Shown in pieces: positions 8,106 through 16,280 of a stretch of DNA of 64,000 nucleotides. This DNA comes from Prauserella_A oleivorans (GTDB lineage Bacteria > Actinomycetota > Actinomycetes > Mycobacteriales > Pseudonocardiaceae), in assembly GCF_042685745.1 (NCBI RefSeq), contig NZ_JBHUNT010000001.1, positions 4,092,001 to 4,156,000 of the forward strand, in the 5' to 3' direction. Numbering within the stretch: the first letter of the stretch is position 1; each line of letters opens with the position of its first letter. The notes under the pieces were generated by a model. It did no database searches, was not told the DNA's origin, and was given only the letters and a program-made list of their open reading frames with translations. The translations under genes were made by a program, and so were the position numbers.

Positions 8106-8933
8106 TCACACCAGCGGCTTGCCTCTCCGCAGCCGGCGTCGCAGGTCCCACAGGTAGGCGTTGTACGGGAACTCCCGTAGCGGGGTAGGCAGCGCCCGGA
8201 TGACGCGGCCGGTGACCGCCGTGAAGCGGTCGAAAGCCTGCTGCCTGCGCGGAGACCACGGCAGGCGCATCTGGTCCCGGAACTCCTGAGGCAGAAAACC
8301 CGTCGTGACGAACAGGTTGAACGGTCCGAAGAGGACACTGAACGGCCGGGGAAGGAACCGCAGGGTCGCGATGCCGTGGAGGTACTCGCGCACGGTGTCG
8401 TCGATGGACACCTTCTCCAACGACCGCTCCCAGTACTCCTGGAACGCCGCCCGGTCGGCGGGCCACATCTCCGGCTTCACCTGCAGCGTCGTGCCCAGTG
8501 GCGCCGCGGCGCGGTACACCGCGTCCAGCTCGCCGGGCTCCAGGCGTCCGACGAAGGCGTGGTAGATGTCCTCGAATCCCTTGTACAGGCAGGCGGCGAC
8601 CCAGAGCTGCAGGTCCGGGTCGAACGCGTTGTACTGCACGGGGCTCGTCTCGGTCGAGCGGACCTGCGCGTGCTGCCGGTTGACGGCGCGCCGGTAGGCC
8701 TTGCGCTCCTCGTCGGTGCCGAGCATGGCCACCGCCAGGTACGTCAGCGTGGTACGGGTGCGCTTGAGCGGGCGTTTGTACACATTGCCGTCGTCGACCC
8801 TGCTCTCGACCACGCCGTAGCCCACGCCCGGCCGCGCCAGCTGCATGATGATGTTCGCGGCCCCGGCCATCAGCCCGGCTCCGATCACCACGTCCTGCCG
8901 GACGTCGGACAGCTTCGTCACGGTGGCATCCAT
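8106..8933 (-). CDS. Oxygenase MpaB-family (DUF2236) protein
   Basis: 275 residues from ATG 8933, after GAGGAGG. It matches the DUF2236/MpaB-like group of all-helical haem-associated proteins: an N-terminal GAGLMAGAANIIMQLARPGV, then TLTYLAVAMLGTDEER and an R-x-V-N-x-x-H-A motif, and FDPDLQLWVAACLYKGFEDIY. Latex-clearing protein and MpaB belong to the same superfamily, but most bacterial members are uncharacterised. It is divergent from a TetR regulator 87 bp away, which probably controls it. Confidence 0.85.
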   Translation of the reverse strand: MDATVTKLSDVRQDVVIGAGLMAGAANIIMQLARPGVGYGVVESRVDDGNVYKRPLKRTRTTLTYLAVAMLGTDEERKAYRRAVNRQHAQVRSTETSPVQYNAFDPDLQLWVAACLYKGFEDIYHAFVGRLEPGELDAVYRAAAPLGTTLQVKPEMWPADRAAFQEYWERSLEKVSIDDTVREYLHGIATLRFLPRPFSVLFGPFNLFVTTGFLPQEFRDQMRLPWSPRRQQAFDRFTAVTGRVIRALPTPLREFPYNAYLWDLRRRLRRGKPLV

Positions 8934-9020
8934 CGTCGGCTCCTCCTCGGCCGGGCCAATCTGCACACGCCCGTTCGCAGATATGCAACGCGATCATCGC
9001 CGGGGTGTCAAGATGGAGGC

Positions 9021-9641
9021 ATGGACAGCGCACCGCTGCGGACCTACGGGGGCGTGACCGGCAGCGACCGGCAGGCCGAGCGGAGAGCCCAGCTGCTCGA
9101 AGCGGGACTCGAGCTGCTGGGCGCCGTGGACGGCGAGCACAACCTCAGCGTGCGCGGCGTGTGCCGGCAGGCGGGCCTGGCGGCACGGTACTTCTACGAG
9201 AGCTTCGCCGACCGCGACGCTTTCGCCGTCGCCGTCTACGACCACGTCGTCGAGGACATCGCCGCCACCACCTTGGAGGCCGTGCAGGCTGCCCCCGAGA
9301 ACGCACGCGCGAAAGTCCGGGCCGGCCTGACGCGGCTCGTACGCACGATCGCCGACGACCCACGCCGCGGCAGACTGCTGTTCTCCCCCGCGCTCAACGG
9401 CACCGTGCTCGCCGCTCGGCGGGTCGAGTCGACGCGGATGTTCGTCACCCTGCTCGGCCTGCAGGCCCGCGAGTTCTATGGCATGGGCCGCAGCACCCGG
9501 CTCGAGATCGCATCCGAGATGCTCGTCGGCGGTCTGGCACAGACGCTCACCTCATGGCTCAACGGCACCCTTCCCGCCACGGAGGAGGAGATCGTCGAGT
9601 ACTGCGCCGAGCACTTCCTGGCGGTTGCGGGGCGGTTTTGA
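9021..9641 (+). CDS. TetR-family transcriptional regulator
   Basis: 206 residues from ATG 9021. The N-terminal HTH contains LSVRGVCRQAGLAARYFYES, where the F-Y-E-S-F-A-D-R-D block is characteristic of TetR. The C-terminal ligand domain includes ARKVRAGLTRLVRTIADDPR-like helices with no known ligand. It is divergent from the MpaB-like gene, the usual layout of a TetR repressor and its target. An in-frame reading continues upstream of 9021 but lies over the mpaB-like coding strand, so the short form is chosen. Confidence 0.88.
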   Translation: MDSAPLRTYGGVTGSDRQAERRAQLLEAGLELLGAVDGEHNLSVRGVCRQAGLAARYFYESFADRDAFAVAVYDHVVEDIAATTLEAVQAAPENARAKVRAGLTRLVRTIADDPRRGRLLFSPALNGTVLAARRVESTRMFVTLLGLQAREFYGMGRSTRLEIASEMLVGGLAQTLTSWLNGTLPATEEEIVEYCAEHFLAVAGRF

Positions 9642-9950
9642 GGGGGCAGAGCAGGGCGGTCCCGGTAGGACGGTTGCTTCCATGGCGCGCCGCGAACACG
9701 GCGTCCTTCAGGTTGCTGTCGACTCTGGCCGTTTTGGAGTCGGCCGGCGTTTGTGATGGTTGCCGGAAGTTGCTTGGGTGATCGGGTTTCAAGCACGCCT
9801 TCGGCGCGCCGTGAGAAACTGCCGCTGCACGCATCACCTTGCATTGTCTGATTGCCATCGGCAGTTCCCCACGGAACGGGCATCGTGGTAACATTCCGTT
9901 GTTTCTTGCTTCACCCTTTAGGTCCGTCATTCTCCGGTAGAATCGTTGAC
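9642..9950. other. Gene-free stretch before the HNH protein
   Basis: About 310 bases with no convincing reading frame. It is less GC-rich toward its right end, where promoter elements of the HNH gene are likely, but none was confidently placed. Confidence 0.5.
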
Positions 9951-11054
9951 ATGGGGGAAGGTTCTATCGAGTGCCTGGTCGAGCTGGAGCGCGAGATTGC
10001 TCGGCTGCAGGCGTTGCAGGTACGGGAGATCGCCGACTATTCGGCGACGCGTGGTGAGACTGCTGATGTGGCGTCCGAATTGGCGTTGGGATTGTCGATT
10101 TCGGAGAATGCGGCGCGGATCAGAATAGGGCTGGCGCGGGATTTGGTGTCCCGACTTCCGGGGACGCTGGCTGCGTTGTCGAGGGGCGATATTGATGCGT
10201 ACAAGGCGTCGAAGGTTTCCGAGCCGACCGCCGTCCTATCCGACTCGCTGGCGCGGGCCGTCGATGCAGTCGTAGCTGATCGGCTGGCTGGGCGGGACCC
10301 CTCGTCGATTCGGCGGATGGTCAACCGGGCGGTGCAGAAGGTCGATCCGGAGGGCGCGGCGGCGCGGGCGGAGGCCCGGCGGCGGGAACGGCGTGTCGAG
10401 CTGCGGCACACCGTTCATGCGATGGCCACCCTGACTGCTGACCTGCCCGCCGAAGTTGCCTCGGCCGCCTACGCCCGGATCGACCGCCGGGCCCGTTGCC
10501 TGCGCAACTCCGGGGATCAGCGCACCATGGACCAGCTCCGCGCCGACGTGTTCACCGACTTGTTGCTCGGCGAGCACTCGAGCGGTGGCTCGCCGAGGGC
10601 GGAAATCTTCATCCACATCGATTTCGCCACGTTGACCGGTCTGGCGAGCAACCCCGGAGACCTCGCCGGCCACGGACCACTCCCGGCGCCGATCGCCCGC
10701 GCGATCGCGTTCGACCCCAACTCCACCTGGCGGCGCATCATCACCGACCCGCACACCGGCGCCCCGATCGACGTCGGCTGCGAACGCTACCGGCCACCGG
10801 CCGTCACCGCCGACCACGTCACCATCCGCGACCGGGAATGCCGCTTTCCGACCTGTCACCGGCCCGCCCAGTTCACCGATCTCGACCATGTCATCCCGCA
10901 CCAGCGCGGCGGCGCCACCAACACCGGCAACCTCATCGGCCTCTGCCGACGCCACCACCGCACCAAACACACCCCCGGCTGGCACTTCGACCTCACCGAC
11001 ACCGGCACTCTGCACATCACCACACCCGCCGGCCACACCTACCGGACGCCATAA
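9951..11054 (+). CDS. DUF222/HNH endonuclease-domain protein (13E12-repeat type)
   Basis: 367 residues from ATG 9951. The N-terminal two thirds is the helical DUF222 region typical of the actinobacterial 13E12 repeat family. The C-terminus carries an HNH nuclease: TIRDRECRFPTCHRPAQFTD, then LDHVIPHQRGGATNTGNLIG and LCRRHHRTKH, with the two Cys and the DH...N...H residues intact. Many actinobacterial genomes carry several copies. Its biological role is not established. No partner gene or phage module is next to it. Confidence 0.88.
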   Translation: MGEGSIECLVELEREIARLQALQVREIADYSATRGETADVASELALGLSISENAARIRIGLARDLVSRLPGTLAALSRGDIDAYKASKVSEPTAVLSDSLARAVDAVVADRLAGRDPSSIRRMVNRAVQKVDPEGAAARAEARRRERRVELRHTVHAMATLTADLPAEVASAAYARIDRRARCLRNSGDQRTMDQLRADVFTDLLLGEHSSGGSPRAEIFIHIDFATLTGLASNPGDLAGHGPLPAPIARAIAFDPNSTWRRIITDPHTGAPIDVGCERYRPPAVTADHVTIRDRECRFPTCHRPAQFTDLDHVIPHQRGGATNTGNLIGLCRRHHRTKHTPGWHFDLTDTGTLHITTPAGHTYRTP

Positions 11055-11460
11055 CGCCGGGCACACCGAGACAGGGGCAGCCCCGCGCGACTCAGGGCAC
11101 GGAGTGATGCGCACGCGCGTACCCGGGCCGACCCGCCACTATCGCCTGCCGGCGGTCAACCGAGCGAGCGGACTCGGGGGCGGCCACCCATGCCATACCC
11201 GCACGCCCGCCAGGCATGACGGGCCAGCGCAGCACGCCGTTGCCCACCGGGTCTGCACCTCGTTGTCGTGCCGCTGCCACGACACCGGCCGGCAGGTGAG
11301 CGAAACGCCTTCGACACCGAGCTCGAACACGCTAACCGAGAACGGCCGCTCCCGGCACGACTGAACGACCCAGCCCGCCGCCCTGCCAAAACTCACCGAC
11401 CGAACCCGCCGCCATCACGAGCCCGCCGTGTGCAAGCCACTGCCGACCAACCCCGCGCCA
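11055..11460. other. Gene-free stretch between HNH gene and clpP
   Basis: About 400 bases between convergent genes. Short frames here have biased proline/arginine composition and no recognisable domain. No clear hairpin terminator was found. Confidence 0.5.
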
Positions 11461-12042
11461 TCACGGCCTGGAACGGATGCCGCCGCCGAGAATGTGGTCG
11501 ACCAGCCCGTACTCGCGGGCCTGCTCGGCGTCGAACCAACGGTCGCGGTCGCCGTCGGCGAGGATGCGCTCGACGGGCTGCCCGGTTCGTTCGGCGATCA
11601 GCTCGGCGATCTCCTGCTTGCTCCGGCAGAGCATCTCCGCCTGCGTGCTGATGTCGGACGCCGTGCCGCCGATCCCGGCGGTCGGCTGGTGCATCATCAC
11701 GGCCGTGTGCGGCAAGACGTAACGCTTGCCGGGCGTGCCACAGGTGAGCAGTACCTGCCCCATCGACGCCGCCAGGCCCATCCCGACCGTGACGACGTCA
11801 CAGTCGATCAGCCGCATGGTGTCGAGGATCGCCAGCCCCGCTGACACCGATCCACCGGGCGAGTTGACGTAGAACGCGATGTCGCCGGCCGGATCGTCCG
11901 CGGCCAGCAACAGCAGCTCCGCGGTGATCCGGTTGGCGACGTCGTCGTCGACTTCCTGGCCCAGCACGATGATGCGTTGCCGCAGCAAGCGCCCGGCGAG
12001 CGTGTCGGAAAGGTCAGCTCCCGAAATCAAGTCTGAGGTCAT
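11461..12042 (-). CDS. clpP: ATP-dependent Clp protease proteolytic subunit
   Basis: 193 residues from ATG 12042. It has the ClpP fold with the nucleophile Ser in VGMGLAASMGQVLLTCG (about residue 91), the catalytic His in RYVLPHTAVMMHQP, and a later Asp, plus FYVNSPGGSVSAGLAILDTM. It lacks a long propeptide. It is a single gene without an adjacent clpP partner or clpX, so it is probably an accessory ClpP paralogue (actinobacteria carry several) rather than the housekeeping clpP1P2 pair. Confidence 0.9.
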   Translation of the reverse strand: MTSDLISGADLSDTLAGRLLRQRIIVLGQEVDDDVANRITAELLLLAADDPAGDIAFYVNSPGGSVSAGLAILDTMRLIDCDVVTVGMGLAASMGQVLLTCGTPGKRYVLPHTAVMMHQPTAGIGGTASDISTQAEMLCRSKQEIAELIAERTGQPVERILADGDRDRWFDAEQAREYGLVDHILGGGIRSRP

Positions 12043-12133
12043 GCCCGTGGACGCTAGAGCACCGAGCCGTGTGTCCACAGTGTTCGAACGCCGAATTCGC
12101 TTGCGGCGAAAGGATTTCGCCCGCAGCGGACAG

Positions 12134-12610
12134 TCAGGAACGGCGACGCCGACGGCGCCACCACCGGGCGCGCGGCTCGCTCGGCCGCGGTACGTCCGGC
12201 GTGCGCTCGGGACGGACCGGCGTGGGGCACGCCGCCTTCCAGTCCGCGACGACCTCGTCCACGTCGACAGGCGCGACATGCACCCGCGGTCCGACACCTG
12301 AGCGGATCCACCGCGCGATGCGGAGGTTGAGCTCGTGCGCGGTCCTGCGGACCTCGTCCTCGGTGCGCAAGCCGGCGACGGTGTCCGGCAACCGCTCGAC
12401 CTCCTTGCGCAGGAGCAGCGGCTCCGGAAGGGCAGCCTCGAGCGACAGCCCCTCGCGTTCGGCGTAGGTCGTCAGCCACGGACGGTCCAGGTTGGACAGC
12501 GGCTTCCCGGCACCGGGGAGGTTGTCGAACTCACCGCGCTCCTCGGCCTCGCGGATCTGCTTCTCGATCCACGACTCGAAGCTCATCCCCGGCGGCTTGC
12601 GTTCGGCCAT
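12134..12610 (-). CDS. DUF1992 (DnaJ-C28-like) domain protein
   Basis: 158 residues with the conserved DUF1992 block at the N-terminus (SFESWIEKQIREAEERGEFD, then NLPGAGKPL) that is shared with the eukaryotic DnaJ homologue DNAJC28 but has no J domain here. The C-terminus is basic (WWRRRRRRS). The function is unknown. Its start is 47 bp from a divergent TetR gene, and the operator in that gap could affect both. Confidence 0.85.
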   Translation of the reverse strand: MAERKPPGMSFESWIEKQIREAEERGEFDNLPGAGKPLSNLDRPWLTTYAEREGLSLEAALPEPLLLRKEVERLPDTVAGLRTEDEVRRTAHELNLRIARWIRSGVGPRVHVAPVDVDEVVADWKAACPTPVRPERTPDVPRPSEPRARWWRRRRRRS

Positions 12611-12627
12611 CTCACACCCCCTGGTTA

Positions 12628-12643
12628 TGATACATGTGTATCA
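12628..12643. promoter_or_regulatory. Palindromic TetR operator
   Basis: TGATACA-TG-TGTATCA is a perfect 7-2-7 inverted repeat in the 47-bp gap between the DUF1992 gene and the tetR-like gene. It covers an upstream ATG, which argues that the true tetR start is the GTG at 12658 with its AAGGAG. Confidence 0.75.
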
Positions 12644-12657
12644 CCAAGGAGCGACCC

Positions 12658-13308
12658 GTGCCAAGAACCGCCGACCATGCCGAACGCCGTGCGCAGATCA
12701 TCGACGGCCTCCTGTCCTTGGCCGCCCGCGAAGGCCTGCACGCGGTCACCCTGCGGGCGGTGGCAGCCGAGGCGGGCGTGTCGCTGCGTCTCGTGCAGTA
12801 CTACTTCCACACCAAGGCAGCGCTCATGCACGCCGCGCTCGTCGAGCTGGAACGGCAGAGCCACCGGCGGTTGGCCGCGCGACTCGCCACGCTGCCCGAT
12901 CCCGTTCCGGCACGCACCCACGTCGAGGCGCTGCTGGCCGAGGCCCTGCCCACCGACGAGCGCAGCCGGGCTTTCCACCGCACGTGGACGTCGTACGCCG
13001 TGCTCGCCATGACCGACCCGGAACTGGCGGCACAGCCGTTCGTCGACGGGCCGCGCCGGCTCGAACGCGAACTCACGACGGTCCTCGCCCGCGCCGCGGG
13101 GCAGCTGGCCCCGGACGCCGATCCAGCGGCCGAGGCGGCACGGCTGCTCAACCTCGCCCACGGCCTCGGCACCGGCGTGCTCGTCGGACAGCGCACGGTC
13201 CCCGAGGCGCAGGACGTCCTGGGATATCACCTCGACCGGCTCTTCGACCGGGAGCCGGAGTTCGCGGGCGCGGCCACGGTCTGGGACCGTCGTGGCAACG
13301 CCGACTGA
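12658..13308 (+). CDS. TetR-family transcriptional regulator
   Basis: 216 residues from GTG 12658, preceded by AAGGAG at 7 bases. The HTH is LRAVAAEAGVSLRLVQYYFH followed by TKAALM, close to the BetI-like branch of TetR. A perfect 16-bp palindrome lies just upstream, consistent with autoregulation. The aldo/keto reductase gene starts 20 bases downstream, so the two are probably cotranscribed and the reductase is the likely target. Confidence 0.9.
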   Translation: MPRTADHAERRAQIIDGLLSLAAREGLHAVTLRAVAAEAGVSLRLVQYYFHTKAALMHAALVELERQSHRRLAARLATLPDPVPARTHVEALLAEALPTDERSRAFHRTWTSYAVLAMTDPELAAQPFVDGPRRLERELTTVLARAAGQLAPDADPAAEAARLLNLAHGLGTGVLVGQRTVPEAQDVLGYHLDRLFDREPEFAGAATVWDRRGNAD

Positions 13309-13327
13309 CCATTCCCGGAGGAGCACC

Positions 13328-14323
13328 ATGCAGACCCGCACGCTCGGCAGCACCGGCCCGACCGTCTCCGCCCTCGGCCTGGGGCTCATGGGCATGTCCG
13401 ATCTGTACGGTCCGGCCGACGACGCCGAGTCGATGGCCACCATCCACGCCGCCCTCGACGCGGGCGTGACCCTGCTCGACACGGGCGACTTCTACGGCAT
13501 GGGCCACAACGAGCTGTTGCTGCGCGACGCCCTGCGCGGCCGGGCGCGGGAACAGGCCGTCATCAGCGTGAAGTTCGGAGCACTGCGCGACCGGGAAGGC
13601 GGCTGGAACGGCATCGACGGCCGCCCCGAAGCCGTCAGGAACTTCGCCGCCTACAGCCTGCAGCGGCTCGGCACCGACTACATCGACATCTATCGTCCGG
13701 CGCGGGTGGACCCGGCGGTGCCGATCGAGGACACGGTCGGCGCCATCGCCGAGCTGATCGAGGCCGGTCACGTGCGGCACATCGGCCTGTCGGAGGTGAA
13801 CGCGCGGACGCTGCGCCGGGCGGCGGCCGTCCACCCCATCGCCGACCTGCAGATCGAGTACTCGCTGATCACGCGCGACATCGAGGCCGAGATCCTGCCG
13901 GCCGCGCGGGAGCTCGGGATCGCGATCACCGCGTACGGCGTGCTCTCCCGCGGGCTACTCAGCGGACACTGGACCCCGGACCGCGAGCTCACGCCGGGCG
14001 ACTTCCGCGGCATCACCCCGCGTTTCCACCGGGGCAACGTCGAGCGCAACCTGGAGCTGGTCGACGCGGTGCGTGGCATCGCCGAGACCAAGGGCGTCAC
14101 GGTCGCGCAACTGGCGATCGCCTGGGTCGCCTCGCGCGGGGATGACATCGTGCCGCTTGTCGGTGCCAGGACGCGCGAGCGGCTCGCCGAATCACTCGGC
14201 GCCGCGGACGTCACGCTCACCGACGACGATCTGGCCGCCCTCGAGAAGGCGGTGCCGCCGGGCGCGGCCGCCGGTGCGCGGATGGCCGAGCCCCTGCTGG
14301 AGGAACTGGACAGCGAGCGGTAG
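13328..14323 (+). CDS. Aldo/keto reductase
   Basis: 331 residues from ATG 13328, behind GGAGGAG. It has the (beta/alpha)8 NADPH-dependent reductase pattern: LGLGLMGMSDLYG, LLDTGDFYGMGHNE (catalytic Asp and Tyr), VISVKFG (catalytic Lys), and the C-terminal cofactor region VPLVGARTRERLAESLGA. The fourth catalytic position, usually His in a YQHRVDP-like motif, reads YRPARVDP here, so the His is missing. A related subgroup carries the same RPAR change, and it may use altered catalysis. Cotranscribed with the preceding TetR gene; the substrate is unknown. Confidence 0.9.
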   Translation: MQTRTLGSTGPTVSALGLGLMGMSDLYGPADDAESMATIHAALDAGVTLLDTGDFYGMGHNELLLRDALRGRAREQAVISVKFGALRDREGGWNGIDGRPEAVRNFAAYSLQRLGTDYIDIYRPARVDPAVPIEDTVGAIAELIEAGHVRHIGLSEVNARTLRRAAAVHPIADLQIEYSLITRDIEAEILPAARELGIAITAYGVLSRGLLSGHWTPDRELTPGDFRGITPRFHRGNVERNLELVDAVRGIAETKGVTVAQLAIAWVASRGDDIVPLVGARTRERLAESLGAADVTLTDDDLAALEKAVPPGAAAGARMAEPLLEELDSER

Positions 14324-14333
14324 CGCTGGTGCA

Positions 14334-14373
14334 CCGGCCCCGCCCGGGTCTGTCGGAACCCGAACGGGGCCGG
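14334..14373. terminator. Bidirectional terminator between convergent genes
   Basis: CCGGCCCCG (14334-14342) pairs with CGGGGCCGG (14365-14373), with an inner GGGT/ACCC stem. It lies between the aldo/keto reductase and the monooxygenase stop codons. Confidence 0.75.
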
Positions 14374-14380
14374 GGGTCGT

Positions 14381-16279
14381 TCAGCGCACTCGCGCGGCGA
14401 TCGATGCGCAGTCGGCGAACACCTCCGGGCCGACCCGGTCGCCGAGCAGCATCGCGAGCCTGGTCAGAAAACCCTCGCGGTCGGATTCCTCGGCGCCGTC
14501 CAGTGCCTCCGACAACGCCAGCCACACATTCTCGCGGGCCTGTTCGGCGGCGGGCGCCGAGCTGGCGGCCTCCTCCGGAGCCGTTCCGGCGGGCGCGGTG
14601 CCGGCGAGCACGTGGGCGGCGAGGTCGCTCAGCTCGGCCACGTCGGTCGTGCGGCAGAGGACGAGACCGTCCGGGCGCACCACGAAGACCTCGCCGGGCC
14701 GCGCGCCGAGCGTGGCCGCGATCTCGCCGCCGGCGTCGTCGAGCACGGTCAGGTCCTCGCCGGGATCGAGCGTCGTGCCAGGCGCGGACACGACCACGGC
14801 CTTCACCGTCTCCGGAGCCAGCGACTTCTCGAGCTGTTCGGCCGCAGCGGCCACGACGTCCGCGATGGCGGGCCCGACCCCGAACCCGAACAGGGCGAAT
14901 CCCGTGCCACGGACGTCGTTGAGGGAGGTCTCCTCGACACCTGCCGCCGTCACCCGGCGCACCCGCCGGTCCTCGAGCGGGTCACCGGGCAGCACGCCCT
15001 CCACGGCGGGGTCGATCGGCCACGTCAACGGCGAGGCGTGGGCGTGCGTGGCGCTGGACTGCCGCGGGTTCAGCAGGTGCGAGAACTCCGGACGTGTCGT
15101 CGCGAGCGCGAGGATCGCGTCCCGGGTGGCGCGGTAGCCGTGCGTGCCCGGCGACATGATGAGCGTCGACTTGCCCGCGTTGTCCACGTTCTGCTGCCAC
15201 GCCGACCGGCGCTCCGCCGAGTACACGCGCAGCAGCGCCTCGTCGGCCTCGTTCTCCAGGACGGCGGCGAGCTGCCACGCGAGCGTCTCGGCGTCCTCCA
15301 TCCCGGAGTTGAGCCCGCGCACACCGAAGATCGGCACCAGGTGGGCCGCGTCGCCGGCGAACACCACGCGGCCGTGCACGAACTCGCGCAGGGCCAGGGC
15401 GCGAGCGCGGTAGAAGCCGTGCCATTCCAGCGTCCACGGGACGTCGTTCTCGAGCCACGACAGGTGCCGCGCGATGCGGTCGCGGATGCGGTCCTCGCCG
15501 GTCTCGACCTCCGGGTCCTCGGCCGCGTCGAGCTGGTAGTCGATCCGCCAGATGTCGCGCGGCTGGCGGTGCATGATGATCGTCGAGCCGGGGTTGCTCG
15601 GCGCGTCGAACCAGACGAGCCGCTCGGCGGGCAGGTCGGACGGCCAGTGGATGTCGGCGATGACGTAGTTGCCCTGGTAGCTGGTCCCCTCCAGCCGCAG
15701 GCCCGCCAGCGAGCGCATCGCGCTGCGACCGCCGTCGGCGGCGACGACCCAGCGGGCGCGCAGCGTTCGCGGGCCGAAGGCGGTGCCGACCTCCAGCCGG
15801 ACCTCCTCGCCGGTCTGCTCCAACCCGGTCACCTCGGCCGACCAGTGCAGGGTGACCAGCGGGTGCGCCAGCAGGGCGTCCACCATCACCTGTTCGATCT
15901 CGGACTGCGACACGTTGACCATCGGGGGCCGCACCGCGTAGTCACCGTGCGGCATCTCGAAGTGCAGCACCTCCTGGTCGCGGTAGAAGCTGCGGCCACC
16001 GACCCACGGGAGCACGATCTTCTCCAGCTCGGGTCCGAAGCCGAGCCGGTCGGCGACCTCCAGGCTGTGCCGCGAGATGCAGATCGCCCGGCTGCCGAAG
16101 GACACCTGGTCCGCCGCCTCCAGCACCGTCACCCGGATTCCGCGCCGGGCCAGCCCGAGCGCGACCGCCATCCCGACCGGGCCCGCTCCGGCCACCACCA
16201 CGGGCAGCGGCTCATCGGCCTGCCCCATCGAGGTGAAGTCCGACGCGGGGTACTTCTTCGGGTGGTAGTAGGCGGTCAT
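14381..16279 (-). CDS. FAD-dependent aromatic hydroxylase (MhpA/PheA type)
   Basis: 632 residues. Group A flavin monooxygenase motifs are present: the dinucleotide site VVVAGAGPVGMAVALGLARR (about residue 30), the DG motif VVAADGGRSAMRSL, and the GD motif VVFAGDAAHLVPIFGVRGLN. The C-terminal 170 residues fit the thioredoxin-like dimerisation domain of phenol and 3-(3-hydroxyphenyl)propionate hydroxylases. The start lies 1 bp after the upstream transporter stop, so they form an operon. It probably inserts oxygen into a phenolic acid imported by that transporter; the substrate cannot be fixed from sequence alone. Confidence 0.9.
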   Translation of the reverse strand: MTAYYHPKKYPASDFTSMGQADEPLPVVVAGAGPVGMAVALGLARRGIRVTVLEAADQVSFGSRAICISRHSLEVADRLGFGPELEKIVLPWVGGRSFYRDQEVLHFEMPHGDYAVRPPMVNVSQSEIEQVMVDALLAHPLVTLHWSAEVTGLEQTGEEVRLEVGTAFGPRTLRARWVVAADGGRSAMRSLAGLRLEGTSYQGNYVIADIHWPSDLPAERLVWFDAPSNPGSTIIMHRQPRDIWRIDYQLDAAEDPEVETGEDRIRDRIARHLSWLENDVPWTLEWHGFYRARALALREFVHGRVVFAGDAAHLVPIFGVRGLNSGMEDAETLAWQLAAVLENEADEALLRVYSAERRSAWQQNVDNAGKSTLIMSPGTHGYRATRDAILALATTRPEFSHLLNPRQSSATHAHASPLTWPIDPAVEGVLPGDPLEDRRVRRVTAAGVEETSLNDVRGTGFALFGFGVGPAIADVVAAAAEQLEKSLAPETVKAVVVSAPGTTLDPGEDLTVLDDAGGEIAATLGARPGEVFVVRPDGLVLCRTTDVAELSDLAAHVLAGTAPAGTAPEEAASSAPAAEQARENVWLALSEALDGAEESDREGFLTRLAMLLGDRVGPEVFADCASIAARVR

Positions 16280-16280
16280 G

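Noticed and set aside
9951..11054. HNH protein considered as a homing endonuclease or phage terminase component
   Set aside because: The DUF222 N-terminus identifies a common actinobacterial repeat family, with no intron, intein or phage context.
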